From: Paraburkholderia bannensis
GTDB taxonomy: Bacteria > Pseudomonadota > Gammaproteobacteria > Burkholderiales > Burkholderiaceae
Length of the DNA stretch: 64,000 nucleotides
Direction of reading: 5' to 3'
Assembly (NCBI RefSeq): GCF_014200455.1
Contig: NZ_JACHBW010000003.1
Coordinates: forward strand, 62,001-126,000
The notes under the pieces are model-generated. The model was given only the letters and a program-made list of their open reading frames with translations, did not search any database and was not told where the DNA came from. Both the position numbers and the translations under genes were made by a program. Positions within the stretch are counted from its first letter, which is position 1. Each line of letters starts with the position of its first letter. Below are positions 1 through 8,587 of this stretch, piece by piece.

Positions 1-110
1 CGCGCGCGACTTGTCACAGAAAGGTGTCCATCCTGTCTCGAATTGATTCCGGTCACCGATGTGCAAGCCGTCAACATGCCGAGCCCGAGCAACAGGATGC
101 TGCCTTTCAT
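1..110 (-). CDS. Lipoprotein, 5' end only (runs off window)
   Basis: The first 36 codons of a gene whose 3' end lies outside the window. The start is ATG with a good Shine-Dalgarno (AAGGGGAAT) just upstream. The protein begins MKGSILLLGLGMLTACTS: one charged residue, a short hydrophobic stretch and a lipobox (LTAC), so it is very likely a lipoprotein acylated at Cys16. The following mature part (TSVTGINSRQDG...) carries no motif I can name. The function is unknown and the remainder is needed to classify it. Confidence 0.7.
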   Translation of the reverse strand, partial: MKGSILLLGLGMLTACTSVTGINSRQDGHLSVTSRA

Positions 111-359
111 AGATTCCCCTTGATTGCGCACCATTGTCGCCGCCAACCATCGGCATTGGCAACCCGAAAGAAAGGTTAGCAGACGTTAGGGGCACAAGGG
201 GTTAAGCGTGCGCTGCAGGGGCGCACGGACGTGAAGGGAGTAGGTCGCTGCGCGTGTGGTTAGTCTTTAACCGATACCTCACGTGCCGCTCAGATCGCGC
301 GCACCCACTCGCCTTTGACGAAGGCGACGCGCGCGCCTGAGTTGCTGCGAAAGCGGAAA

Positions 360-608
360 TCAGTCGTGGGCGACGACGGAGCCGCTTTGTGCCTGGCCGG
401 AAACGAGGCACGAAGACATGAAGTTTTCGCCCTGGCTACGTGCACCGATCGAACTGAAGCCGCGCGCCAGTGCTTCGAGCCGGACCAGTTCGGAGCCCTT
501 GGCACAGGAAACCGTGCCGTGCTCGTGGGCCTGTACCCGGGTCAGGACTCGATTCCCGACGAGGAGTGCAAGGATGATGACGATGCCAATGTTGAATGCC
601 TGTCTCAT
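360..608 (-). CDS. Small exported or membrane-anchored hypothetical protein
   Basis: An 82-residue protein with a strong Shine-Dalgarno (AGGAGA, 7 bases before ATG). The N-terminus MRQAFNIGIVIILALLVGNR is a single hydrophobic segment, either a signal peptide or a membrane anchor. The remaining 55 or so residues are polar, with two cysteines (about residues 35 and 67) that could form a disulfide in the periplasm. No family is recognised. It is monocistronic, on the strand opposite to the glutathione S-transferase gene. A 6-bp inverted repeat (TGAGTT/AACTCA) lies 16 bases upstream of the start and could be an operator. Confidence 0.55.
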   Translation of the reverse strand: MRQAFNIGIVIILALLVGNRVLTRVQAHEHGTVSCAKGSELVRLEALARGFSSIGARSQGENFMSSCLVSGQAQSGSVVAHD

Positions 609-1092
609 GATTTCGTCTCCTAGTGAGTTCAGACTAACTCAGCCTTTTAAGCGATGAATCCAGGAGTTTCCCGGCGATGCGGTGCAGCACATGCGGCGCA
701 TAAATCGACCTTGATTTTCAGCGTAAAGATGCTTCGGCCTCCTGCTGTTATGAGGGCCGTTCCGCTCTGCCTTATGCAGCAAGCTTGTGGCTCGCGGGAC
801 CCTCCGTCGAACCAGGCATTGCGTTGCAGCAATGGCGCGTCGCGTCACGCGGTTTGTCCGCTAACCAATGTAATTGCGGACAAAAATAATCGTGCGTGGC
901 AGATCGACACGGCGCACGGTGGACCTTGCTCCGGCGATCAGATTCATTGATTTCGCTCAGTTTCGCATGCTTGTGGGGCGTTAATTTCCGGCAATAGCGA
1001 GATTCGCCGGCGGCGTATGACGAATCTTGAAATGTGCCGTCCGATGCTGCACCATCGACGGTCCGGTCCTCTTTTCTCAGGCGAGGTAAGCA
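609..1092. other. Intergenic region between divergent small gene and GST
   Basis: A 484-bp spacer between two divergent genes, so it should hold both promoters. I see the inverted repeat TGAGTT-N6-AACTCA at 624-641 near the minus-strand gene, but no confident -35/-10 pair for either gene and no convincing reading frame. Confidence 0.4.
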
Positions 1093-1707
1093 ATGCAGTT
1101 GATTGGCATGATGGATTCTCCCTACGTGCGTCGCGTTGCGGTTGCGCTTCATGTGCTCGGCATGCCGTTCGAGCATCGCAGCGTGTCGGTATTCGGTCAG
1201 TACGACGAATTCGCGCAGATCAACCCGGTCGTGAAAGCCCCCACGCTGGTCGACGACGACGGTACGGTGCTGATCGATTCCACGCTGATTCTCGATTATC
1301 TCGACCACAAGGTACCGGCGGTGCAGCGCCTGCTGCCCGAGGAGCGGCAGGAGCGCACCTTCGCGCTGCGTGTGAACGGTTTCGCGCTCGCGGCGATGGA
1401 AAAGACGGTGCAGCAGGTCTACGAGCGCCAGTTGCGCCCCGAGGAGCGCCAGCACGAGCCCTGGTTCGCGCGCGTCAACGCGCAGATGCATGCGGCGTGG
1501 AGCGTGCTCGACAAACTCATCGAGGGGCGGGGGGGCTGGCTTTGCGCCGGGCGCATCACGCAGGCCGATATCACGGCGGCAGTGGCGTGGCGCTTTGCGC
1601 AATTCGTCCTGCCGGGCGCAGTTGATCCGGCCCGATATCCTGCGATCGCCGCGCTGTCCTTGCGCGCCGAGGCATTACCCGAATTTATCGCGACGCCGCT
1701 GGAGTAA
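1093..1707 (+). CDS. Glutathione S-transferase family protein
   Basis: A 204-residue cytosolic protein of the usual GST length. The N-terminal thioredoxin-like half begins MQLIGMMDSPYVRRVAVALH, the typical beta-alpha start with a SPYVRRV motif in the place of the catalytic Ser/Cys region. NPVVKAPTLVDDDGTVLIDSTLILDYL follows, holding the cis-Pro (AP) and the Asp-Ser pair that bind the glutathione gamma-glutamyl group. The C-terminal half is the all-helical domain. Its substrate cannot be told from sequence; family members conjugate glutathione to electrophiles or reduce peroxides. It appears to be transcribed alone. Confidence 0.85.
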   Translation: MQLIGMMDSPYVRRVAVALHVLGMPFEHRSVSVFGQYDEFAQINPVVKAPTLVDDDGTVLIDSTLILDYLDHKVPAVQRLLPEERQERTFALRVNGFALAAMEKTVQQVYERQLRPEERQHEPWFARVNAQMHAAWSVLDKLIEGRGGWLCAGRITQADITAAVAWRFAQFVLPGAVDPARYPAIAALSLRAEALPEFIATPLE

Positions 1708-1885
1708 TAGAGGCCGCTGCACGGTCCGCAAACCCTTGTCGCGAGGCCCGGGCAACGATTGTTCGAGTTTCGCGACAAGTGACTTCGCATGTAGCCCATT
1801 TATCGGCGGACGCTACATTCCTAGAATGGCTCCCATGTTAATGCCGCTGCGTCAGGACGACGCGACGGCCGCAGCGGGAGCCGTC

Positions 1886-2095
1886 ATGAAAGACTTTATC
1901 GAACGACAACTTTATCAGCCAGCGCTGGTCCTGCCGATGGTGGACCTCATGCAGCTGATGGTGTCGCTCGACTTCAACATGGGCCAGATCGGTCTGCTGG
2001 TGGCAACGCGCGGTGCGCGCGCCGCCTTCCAGCGTTCGCGCGTTCTCTGGTGCGCGAGCCACGGCTGCGCTGTGCCGGGCGAAAGCGTGCACTGA
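1886..2095 (+). CDS. Small uncharacterised protein
   Basis: A 69-residue reading frame starting MKDFIERQLYQPALVLPMVDLMQLM, with GGGAG six bases ahead of the ATG. In-frame ATGs at 1826, 1835 and 1841 would extend it by up to 20 residues. Codon use looks coding (mostly G/C in third positions, no run of rare residues), and a strong rho-independent terminator follows about 110 bases after the stop, which suggests a real transcript. The N-terminal half is hydrophobic and methionine-rich with amphipathic helix character; the C-terminal half is basic. No family is recognised. The alternative is a chance open frame. Confidence 0.45.
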   Translation: MKDFIERQLYQPALVLPMVDLMQLMVSLDFNMGQIGLLVATRGARAAFQRSRVLWCASHGCAVPGESVH

Positions 2096-2436
2096 TCGAC
2101 GCTCATCGGTATCTCGACAGAACGCGCTCACACGAACCCACGGAAAGCACGTTTCCCCCCGACGCGCAGCGGCATCGCCCGTTTGCTGTTGTGCTGTCAC
2201 CCTGTAGGCCACCCCATGTTCCGGGGTGGCCTTTTTTTGCGCTTGTTCGCTCGCTTCTCTTCCGCTTCTCTTGCATTTCTCCTCCCTTCGCGACCGGAAA
2301 GTTGTCTGGCCGCGCTCGCGCGGCGCGTGCGGCCGCGGGCGTAACATGGCGCGAACGTAGCGTCACCATGTACACCTCACACCACGCGAGCGGCATGCGT
2401 CGCGCGCGTTGCGTCTTTCTCGGCAGGGAGAACGGC
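2096..2436. other. Spacer and leader before the disulfide oxidoreductase
   Basis: Apart from the terminator at 2206-2238 this stretch is GC-rich leader sequence. The oxidoreductase frame stays open upstream, with an alternative in-frame ATG at 2368, but the residues it would add look unlike the family, so I place the start at 2437. No clear promoter hexamers are seen. Confidence 0.35.
2206..2238 (+). terminator. Rho-independent terminator
   Basis: Perfect 10-bp stem AGGCCACCCC/GGGGTGGCCT with a 7-base loop, followed by seven T. It closes the short transcript carrying the small ORF at 1886-2095. Confidence 0.85.
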
Positions 2437-3846
2437 ATGGCACAGCGATTCGATGCAATCGTGATCGGCACGGGGCAGAGCGGTCCGCCGCTGGCGGTGC
2501 GACTGGGCGCGAGCGGACGCAAGACGGCGATTATCGAGCGCGCCGCGTTCGGCGGCACTTGCGTGAACGTGGGCTGCACGCCAACCAAGGCCTATGTGGC
2601 CTGCGCGCGCGCCGCGCACGTCGCGCGGCACGCAGCCGACTACGGCGTGCGAATCGGAAACGGCGCGGGCTTGGCCGATGTGAGCGTCGATCTTGCCGCC
2701 GTGAAAGCCCGCAAGGACGACATCATCGGCGCATCGCGCGACGGCGTCGAGCGCTGGCTGCGTCTCGCGAAGAACGTCACGGTGCTGCAAGGGCATGGCC
2801 GCTTTACGGGGCCGAAAACGGTCAGTGTGATGTCCGAAGGCGGCCAGACGGAAGTACTCGAAGCGGACGAAATCTTCATCAATACCGGTACGCGCGCGGC
2901 GGTGCCGCCAGTGCCCGGGCTTGGGCGGATCTGGTACGAAACGAATTCGACGATTCTTTCGCTTACCGAATTGCCCGAGCATCTTGCCATCTGCGGGGGC
3001 AGCTATATCGCCCTCGAATTTGCGCAGATGTTCCGGCGCTTCGGCAGCCGGGTGACCGTGCTGGTGCGCGGTTCGCGTATCCTCACGCGCGAGGACGACG
3101 ATGTCGCGAAAAGCGTGCAGGACGTGCTGGCGCGCGAAGGCGTGGAGTTTCGCTTCGGAAACTCGCCGCAGAGCGTGGAGCCGCTGGGCGTGACGCCGGG
3201 GCATGGCATTCGCATCGCGCTGGGTGGTGAAACACTCGACGTGTCGCACCTGCTGTTCGCGACCGGCCGTATCCCGAACACTGACGATCTCGGTCTGGAG
3301 GCCACCGGCATTGAGCGCGACAAGCACGGTCTGATTCCCGTCGATGGCCAGTTGCGCACGCGCGTGGCGGGCATCTGGGCGCTCGGCGACGTGAATGGGC
3401 GCGGCGCGTTCACGCACACGTCCTACGACGACTACCAGATCGTTGCTGCCAATCTGCTCGACGGCGCCAATCGCAGCGCCGACACGCGCATTGGCTGTTA
3501 CGCCGTCTTCGTCGATCCGCCGCTCGCGCGCGTGGGCGCCAGCGAGCGCGAGGTGCGCGAAAGCGGCAAACCCGCGCTGATCGCGACCATGCCGATGTCG
3601 CGTGTCGGACGCGCGCGCGAGCGCGGCGAAACCGATGGCTTCATGAAGGCGCTGGTCGATGCGCAGACGAAGCGCATTCTGGGCGCGATGATATTCGGCA
3701 TCGAAGGCGACGAGGCGATCCATACCTTCATCGATACGATGACGGCCGATGCGCCGTACACCACGCTTCAGTTTGCCATGCACGTGCATCCGACCGTGAG
3801 CGAACTGGTGCCGACCTTGCTCGACGGTTTGAGGCCGCTTGCATGA
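2437..3846 (+). CDS. FAD-dependent pyridine nucleotide-disulfide oxidoreductase
   Basis: A 469-residue member of the glutathione reductase/mercuric reductase-like family. It has an N-terminal FAD dinucleotide fold (GTGQSG at residues 11-16), the redox-active disulfide in GGTCVNVGCTPTK (Cys42 and Cys47), a central NAD(P)H fold (CGGSYIALEF), a second FAD contact (GIWALGDVNG) and a C-terminal dimerisation domain ending HVHPTVSELVPTLL, which keeps the His and Glu of the catalytic pair. The start at 2437 has a good Shine-Dalgarno (GGGAG). It lacks the N-terminal HMA domain and C-terminal Cys pair of true MerA, so mercury reduction is unlikely; the physiological substrate is unknown. The stop overlaps the next gene by ATGA, indicating translational coupling. 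Confidence 0.85.
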   Translation: MAQRFDAIVIGTGQSGPPLAVRLGASGRKTAIIERAAFGGTCVNVGCTPTKAYVACARAAHVARHAADYGVRIGNGAGLADVSVDLAAVKARKDDIIGASRDGVERWLRLAKNVTVLQGHGRFTGPKTVSVMSEGGQTEVLEADEIFINTGTRAAVPPVPGLGRIWYETNSTILSLTELPEHLAICGGSYIALEFAQMFRRFGSRVTVLVRGSRILTREDDDVAKSVQDVLAREGVEFRFGNSPQSVEPLGVTPGHGIRIALGGETLDVSHLLFATGRIPNTDDLGLEATGIERDKHGLIPVDGQLRTRVAGIWALGDVNGRGAFTHTSYDDYQIVAANLLDGANRSADTRIGCYAVFVDPPLARVGASEREVRESGKPALIATMPMSRVGRARERGETDGFMKALVDAQTKRILGAMIFGIEGDEAIHTFIDTMTADAPYTTLQFAMHVHPTVSELVPTLLDGLRPLA

Positions 3847-4190
3847 GCGCGCTCACGAATCTGTTCAGCGATATCGATGCGACAGCGCAGGAGGAAAGGT
3901 TCGAGCAACTTGTCGCGCAACAAGGCGTGCTGATTGAGCGTATCGTTTCGACCGGGCAAGCGAGCCCGGATGGCTTCTGGTACGACGACCCGCGCGACGA
4001 GTGGGTGGTGTTGCTCGCGGGCGCGGCGGAGCTGGAATTCGAGACCCATCGCGTGCGCATGAAGCCTGGCGATCATGTGCAGATCCGCGCGCATCGCCGT
4101 CATCGGGTGGCCTGGACCGACCCGCAGGCGCCGACGGTCTGGCTCGCCGTATACTTCGGCGGCCAAGGCGCGTCATGCGTCTTGCCCTGA
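3843..4190 (+). CDS. Cupin-domain protein
   Basis: A 115-residue single-domain cupin. The two motifs are DEWVVLLAGAAELEFE (residues about 50-65) and MKPGDHVQIRAHRRHRVAW (about 71-89). The gene starts inside the stop of the disulfide oxidoreductase (ATGA overlap), so the two are translated together. The first motif has few metal-binding histidines, so it may bind a ligand rather than catalyse a reaction. Similar small cupins occur beside oxidoreductases in proteobacteria; the substrate cannot be inferred. Confidence 0.8.
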   Translation: MSALTNLFSDIDATAQEERFEQLVAQQGVLIERIVSTGQASPDGFWYDDPRDEWVVLLAGAAELEFETHRVRMKPGDHVQIRAHRRHRVAWTDPQAPTVWLAVYFGGQGASCVLP

Positions 4191-4206
4191 CACACCAGGC
4201 GCTCTC

Positions 4207-4683
4207 ATGCCCCACACTCCACTGCGCGTCGCACTCGTTTCCGATACCCACAATCTCGTGCGTCCCGAACTCCTCGCCTTCGTGCAAGGCTGCGACGCGA
4301 TCATTCACGCGGGCGACATCTGCGACCCGGACGTGCTCGATCAGCTTGGACGCGTCGCGCCGCTGAGCGCGGTGAGCGGCAACAACGATCGCGGCGCATG
4401 GGCCGACGCGCTGCCGGTACAAACGGTGGTGGACATCGGCGGCGTGGCGATCGTGGTGGTCCATGAGTTGCCCGATCTGCGCGGCGATCCCGCTTCGCAG
4501 GGCGTCGGCGTGGTCGTGAGCGGCCATTCGCACAAGCCCGTGCAGGAAGCGCGCAATGGCGTGCTCTACGTGAATCCGGGCAGCGCAGGCCCGCGCCGCT
4601 TCAAATTGCCGGTCACCGCCGCGATGTTGACGATTGGAAACGGTGGGGCATTGCAGGTCGAACACACGCGATTGATCGAGTGA
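4207..4683 (+). CDS. YfcE/MJ0936-type metallophosphoesterase
   Basis: A 158-residue calcineurin-like phosphoesterase of the YfcE family, small cytosolic phosphodiesterases with a dinuclear metal centre. All five motifs are present in order: SDTHN, HAGDIC, GNND, VVHE and GHSHKP, followed by NPGSAG. It starts 16 bases after the cupin gene, so it is probably the third cistron of that operon, and it is followed by a bidirectional terminator. The natural substrate is not known for most family members. Confidence 0.85.
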   Translation: MPHTPLRVALVSDTHNLVRPELLAFVQGCDAIIHAGDICDPDVLDQLGRVAPLSAVSGNNDRGAWADALPVQTVVDIGGVAIVVVHELPDLRGDPASQGVGVVVSGHSHKPVQEARNGVLYVNPGSAGPRRFKLPVTAAMLTIGNGGALQVEHTRLIE

Positions 4684-4700
4684 AGTCCGCGCGCAGACGC

Positions 4701-4730
4701 AAAAAAAGCCAGCACGCGGCTGGCCTTTTT
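4701..4730. terminator. Bidirectional rho-independent terminator
   Basis: Stem AGCCAGC/GCTGGC flanked by A7 on the left and T5 on the right. It sits between two convergent genes and can stop transcription from both sides. Confidence 0.8.
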
Positions 4731-4771
4731 CACATCGTTCCGATCGGAAACTTTTGCGCTTCTATGTTCGC

Positions 4772-6274
4772 TTACCCGCGCGCCGGCATGGCTGCATAGT
4801 CGTCGTCCATTTCGCGGGCAAGACGCACGCCGCGCAGCACCGCATGCGCTTCGGCCTTGGTGCTCACGCTCGGGCCCGAGCCCGGCAGCGGACGGCGCGC
4901 CGTTTCATGCAGCGCCAGCACCGAGACGATACCGACCACCGCCGCGCCCATCAGGTAGTACGCGGGCATCATGAGGTTCTGCGTATGCTCGACGAGCCAG
5001 GCGGCGACCAGCGGCGTGGTGCCGCCGAACAGCGAAACCGACACGTTGAAGCCGATGGCCAGCGCGCCGTAGCGGATCGCGGTCGGGAACAGCGCGGGCA
5101 GTGCCGACGGCATCACACCCGTGAAGCACGACAGCAGCGCGCCAAGAATCAGCAGGCCGAGGAACACCGGCACCAGCGCGCCTGTCTGGATCAGCGTGAG
5201 CGACGGAATCGCCAGCACGATCAGACCCACGCAGCCCGCGAGCATCACCGGCTTGCGGCCGATCGCGTCGGACAGGCGACCGAAGCCGATCGTCATCGGC
5301 ACCATCAGCACCATCACGGCGAGCACGAGGAACAGGCCGTGCGTTTCGTTGAAGTGCAGCGTCGCCGACAGATAGCTGGGCAGATACGACAGCGCCATGT
5401 AGTCGGTCACGTTGAAGATCAGCACGAGGCCCACGCACAGCAGAAAGGGACGCAGATGCTGGGTCAGCAGCGAGCGCAGCGTGAGCTTCGGACGCGCCAC
5501 TTCTTCGGCTTCGCGCAGCTCGGCTTCACGCTTGAAGGCCGGCGTTTCTTCCAGCTTCGTGCGGATGTACAGACCCACGATCCCCAGCGGCCCCGCAATC
5601 ATGAACGGCACGCGCCAGCCCCAGTCCAGCAATTGCTGGTGCGAAAGCAGGGCGGTCAGCACCGCGACCGTACCCGCGCCGAACACGTAGCCCACCAGCG
5701 TGCCGCATTCGAGGAAGCTGCCCATGAAGCCGCGACGCTTGTCGGTGGCGAATTCGGCGATGAAGGTCGCTGCGCCGCCGTACTCGCCGCCGGTCGAGAA
5801 ACCTTGCACCAGACGCGCAACCAGCAGCAGCACGGGCGCGGCGATGCCGATCGAGTGGTACGACGGGATCAGGCCGATGGCAAAGGTGCCGCAGGCCATC
5901 ATGATCATCGTCATCGCCAGCACGCGCTGGCGGCCGATGCGGTCGCCCAGCGGGCCGAACACCATGCCGCCGATCGGGCGCACGAGGAAGGCCGCCGCGA
6001 AAGTGCCGAAAGTGGCGATCAGCTGCGCGGACGGGCTGCTCGACGGGAAGAACACCTGGCCGAGCGTGACGGCGATGTAGCTGTACACGCCGAAGTCGAA
6101 CCATTCCATGGCGTTACCGAGCGCCATGGCGCCGACGGCGCGTTTGAGGAGGCTGTTGTCGACGATCGTAATGTCGGCGAGTGTCAGGTCGGACTGGGCC
6201 GACGAGCCGGAAGTGGAAGCGGTCAAGGTCTGCATCTCCAATGACTGCGACGAACGCTCGATGGAGTTCGCCAT
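4772..6274 (-). CDS. MFS transporter, metabolite:H+ symporter (ProP/MHS-like)
   Basis: A 500-residue inner-membrane protein with about 12 membrane helices, of the MHS branch of the major facilitator superfamily. Diagnostic pieces are GNAMEWFDFGVYSY at the start of helix 1, GPLGDRIGRQRVL (the loop 2-3 MFS signature), LVQGFSTGGEYGGAATFIAEF and GRLSDAIGRKPVM (the second loop signature). ProP, KgtP, ShiA and citrate carriers share these features, so the substrate is not settled; the closest look is to ProP (proline/betaine), though the long C-terminal coiled coil of E. coli ProP is absent. I chose the ATG at 6274; a TTG 36 bases upstream is also in frame. It is transcribed alone, ahead of the bidirectional terminator. 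Confidence 0.85.
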   Translation of the reverse strand: MANSIERSSQSLEMQTLTASTSGSSAQSDLTLADITIVDNSLLKRAVGAMALGNAMEWFDFGVYSYIAVTLGQVFFPSSSPSAQLIATFGTFAAAFLVRPIGGMVFGPLGDRIGRQRVLAMTMIMMACGTFAIGLIPSYHSIGIAAPVLLLVARLVQGFSTGGEYGGAATFIAEFATDKRRGFMGSFLECGTLVGYVFGAGTVAVLTALLSHQQLLDWGWRVPFMIAGPLGIVGLYIRTKLEETPAFKREAELREAEEVARPKLTLRSLLTQHLRPFLLCVGLVLIFNVTDYMALSYLPSYLSATLHFNETHGLFLVLAVMVLMVPMTIGFGRLSDAIGRKPVMLAGCVGLIVLAIPSLTLIQTGALVPVFLGLLILGALLSCFTGVMPSALPALFPTAIRYGALAIGFNVSVSLFGGTTPLVAAWLVEHTQNLMMPAYYLMGAAVVGIVSVLALHETARRPLPGSGPSVSTKAEAHAVLRGVRLAREMDDDYAAMPARG

Positions 6275-6840
6275 GGTTGCCGGAGAGTGCCGTTTCGCAA
6301 TAGCGGCCAAAAAAGGCTGCGGGTCGCGCGTGAACGCCGCAAAAAGGAACGTCCGGTCCGGCTGCGGCGTTGGCGTGCAGGCGGTGCGCGAGGAGCATGC
6401 TGAATGTCGCGAAACGACACTCGATCAAATTGTGCGTATGCGTTGCGCCTGCGTGGCCTTGTTGGGGGGCAGGGCGCATGTGACGCTGGACCGGCACGAG
6501 GGTGCCCGGTGAAGCGCCGCTGAAACGAAAAAGAATGTCCGCGTGGCGGAACGTTCTTCTTGTATGAAAACACTCAGGCGGAAGGCGGTTTTGGGTGCCG
6601 GCCTGAATGTAATTGATGGCGGTTGCCTGTTGAACGAAGCGACATGATAGCACGATGACGTAAGATCGTGCAAACCGGGCTGTCGGCGGGGGGCGTGTGG
6701 GCGGCCATCAGCCCTTGTGGGGCAAGGGATTGCGCCGAATCGGACGGTCGTGCGATTCCGGTCGTTGATGGATACGGTTCCACAGCGAGCGCATAAAAAA
6801 CCGCGCTCGAAGGCGCGGTTTTTGCGGTCGTTATGAAGCC
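6275..6840. other. Intergenic region upstream of the transporter
   Basis: 566 bp without a supported gene. It contains a yggX-side terminator at 6797-6823 and an imperfect inverted repeat around 6533-6559 (AAGAATGTCCGC with GCGGAACGTTCTT) that would fold in the transporter's 5' leader. No confident promoter hexamers were seen. Confidence 0.4.
6797..6823 (-). terminator. Rho-independent terminator after yggX
   Basis: Stem AACCGCGC/GCGCGGTT with a six-base loop, A-rich on one side and T5 on the other, so it can work in both directions. It lies 18 bases downstream of the yggX stop. Confidence 0.8.
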
Positions 6841-7116
6841 TCAGGCTTGCGTCGGCGGCACGTAGCCCGATGCCTGATCGGCGCCGTCGCCGAAGAAGTA
6901 TTTTTCGGTCTGCTTCATCAGGTACTGGCGTGCGCGCGGGTCGGCCATATTCAGGCGATTCTCGTTGATCAGCATGGTCTGCTGCTTGAGCCAGCCTTGC
7001 CAGGCTTCCTTCGAGACGCTTTCATAGATGCGCTTGCCGAGTTCGCCCGGCAGCGGCGGGAAATCAAGACCTTCGGCTTCCTTGCCGAGCTTTGCGCATT
7101 GGATCATACGGGCCAT
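6841..7116 (-). CDS. yggX: Fe(II) trafficking / oxidative damage protection protein
   Basis: A 91-residue YggX-family protein of normal length. It starts [21 protein letters not shown], with the conserved single Cys7, and carries the family signature [22 protein letters not shown] and AREYLM-like [15 protein letters not shown]. YggX proteins are cytosolic, help protect Fe-S clusters and are linked to iron handling during oxidative stress. AGGAGA precedes the ATG. It lies 44 bases downstream of argA on the same strand, so the two probably form an operon. Confidence 0.95.
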   Translation of the reverse strand: MARMIQCAKLGKEAEGLDFPPLPGELGKRIYESVSKEAWQGWLKQQTMLINENRLNMADPRARQYLMKQTEKYFFGDGADQASGYVPPTQA

Positions 7117-7160
7117 GCTGTGCTTCTCCTAAGTCGTATGTGTGGGGTGGCTCGCGCCGC

Positions 7161-8564
7161 TCAGAGCTGTTTCATCAGCACGAGCGATTTGCGCTGCCAG
7201 TTATAGAGGCGGCGGCGGTCTTCGGGCAGGTCGTCGACCGTGACCTTGACGAAGCCGCGCTTGAGGAACCAGTGTTCGGTGCGGGTGGTGAGCACGAAGA
7301 TACGCGTGAGGCCGCGCGCACGGGCGCGCTGCTCGATACGGCGCAACAGGCGTTCGCCGTCTCCGGAACCTTGCGCTTCGGGCGAGACGGTGAGGCATGC
7401 CATTTCGCCGATGCGTTCCTGCGAGTACGCGTAGAGCGCCGCGCAGCCGAACAGCACGCCATCGTGCTCGATCACCGAGAAATGGTCGATGTCGCGCTCG
7501 ATCTGGTGGCGGCCGCGCCGCACCAGCGTCCCGTCGGTTTCGAGCGGCTCGATCAGCGTCAGAATGCCGCCGACGTCATCCGGCGTGGCTTCGCGCAGGC
7601 TTTCCAGGTTCTCGTACGAGATCATGGTGCCCACGCCATCGTGCAGGAACAGTTCGAGCAGCAGCCCGCCGTCGAGCACGTAAGGGATGATGTGCGCGCG
7701 GCCCACGCCGCCACGGCAGGCGCGAATCGAATGCTTCAGATAGAAACCGGCGTCGCCCAGCACGGTGCCGCTTTCCTGCAGCTTGTAGGCGTCGTCGAGC
7801 GACATTTCGCGGATCAGCTCGCCTTCCTCGTCGATCAGACCCTTCGTCTCCGTGAGGAACACGATCTTGTCGGCGCGCAGCGCAATGGCCGCCGCCGACG
7901 CCACGTCTTCCATCGACAGATTGAACGCTTCGCCCGTGGGCGAAAAACCGAGCGGCGAGAGCAGCACGAGCTTGCGGCTCGCGAGCGAATGGCGGATCGA
8001 ATCGGCGTCGATCTTGCGCACCACGCCCGTGTGCTGGAAATCCACGCCGTCGAGAATGCCGACCGGGCGCGCCGTTACGAAGTTGCCCGAGACGACGCTG
8101 ATGTGCGCGTGCGCCATCGGCGTGTTCGGCAGACCCTGACTGATGGCGGCTTCGATATCCAGACGCACTTCGCCGGCGGCTTCCTTGGCGGATTCGAGCG
8201 CGCGGGCATTGGTGATGCGCATGCCGTGCGAGAACTCGGATTCCACGCCATGCAGGCTCATCTGTTCTTCGACCTGCGGGCGCGAACCGTGCACCAGCAC
8301 GATCTGGATGCCCATGGCCTGCAACAGCGCGATGTCGGCGACGAGCGCGTTGAGCAGATTCTGGTGCACCACTTCGCCGCCGAATCCGACGACGAAGGTC
8401 TTGCCCTGAAATGCGTGGATGTAGGGTGCGACCGATCGCATCCAGTCGACGAATTGCGCGTGCTGCGCGGCCTGCTGGGTAGCTTGCTCAGAAGCAGATT
8501 CCGCAGCGGCGGCGCTAGCCGGCGCATTCGCGGTGGCGGGGACGAGGTCGGTTTGGGAATTCAT
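7161..8564 (-). CDS. argA: N-acetylglutamate synthase
   Basis: Classic bifunctional-architecture ArgA of 467 residues that makes N-acetylglutamate from glutamate and acetyl-CoA, the first step of arginine synthesis. An N-terminal amino-acid-kinase fold (FVVGFGGEVV, IVLVHGSRPQVEEQM, GVVRKID, LLSPLGFSPTGEAFNL) carries the arginine feedback site. A C-terminal GNAT domain follows, with the acetyl-CoA loop EAQGSGDGERLLRRIEQRARA and the ending TTRTEHWFLKRGFV. The frame stays open far upstream, antisense to hrpA, but family similarity begins soon after ATG 8564, which follows an Ala/Gln-rich leader of about 35 residues. The start lies only 23 bases from that of divergent hrpA. Confidence 0.93.
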   Translation of the reverse strand: MNSQTDLVPATANAPASAAAAESASEQATQQAAQHAQFVDWMRSVAPYIHAFQGKTFVVGFGGEVVHQNLLNALVADIALLQAMGIQIVLVHGSRPQVEEQMSLHGVESEFSHGMRITNARALESAKEAAGEVRLDIEAAISQGLPNTPMAHAHISVVSGNFVTARPVGILDGVDFQHTGVVRKIDADSIRHSLASRKLVLLSPLGFSPTGEAFNLSMEDVASAAAIALRADKIVFLTETKGLIDEEGELIREMSLDDAYKLQESGTVLGDAGFYLKHSIRACRGGVGRAHIIPYVLDGGLLLELFLHDGVGTMISYENLESLREATPDDVGGILTLIEPLETDGTLVRRGRHQIERDIDHFSVIEHDGVLFGCAALYAYSQERIGEMACLTVSPEAQGSGDGERLLRRIEQRARARGLTRIFVLTTRTEHWFLKRGFVKVTVDDLPEDRRRLYNWQRKSLVLMKQL

Positions 8565-8572
8565 GCCCGGGA

Positions 8573-8580
8573 TTATAATG
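8573..8580. promoter_or_regulatory. Palindromic TATAAT shared by argA and hrpA
   Basis: The 23-bp gap between the two divergent start codons contains ATTATAAT, which reads the same on both strands and gives a perfect -10 hexamer in each direction. It is so close to both ATGs that the transcripts would have very short or no leaders. No good -35 was found on either side, so this is a candidate only. Confidence 0.4.
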
Positions 8581-8587
8581 CGCCCCC

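Noticed and set aside
497..512. TGGCAC sequence that could start a sigma-54 promoter
   Set aside because: The GC at -12 is missing and no activator sites or appropriate gene follow.
2437..3846. Mercuric reductase function
   Set aside because: The protein lacks the N-terminal HMA domain and the C-terminal Cys pair of MerA, and no other mer genes are nearby.
4754..6244. Long plus-strand frame opposite the MFS transporter
   Set aside because: Arg/Gln/His-rich shadow of a clear 12-helix transporter.
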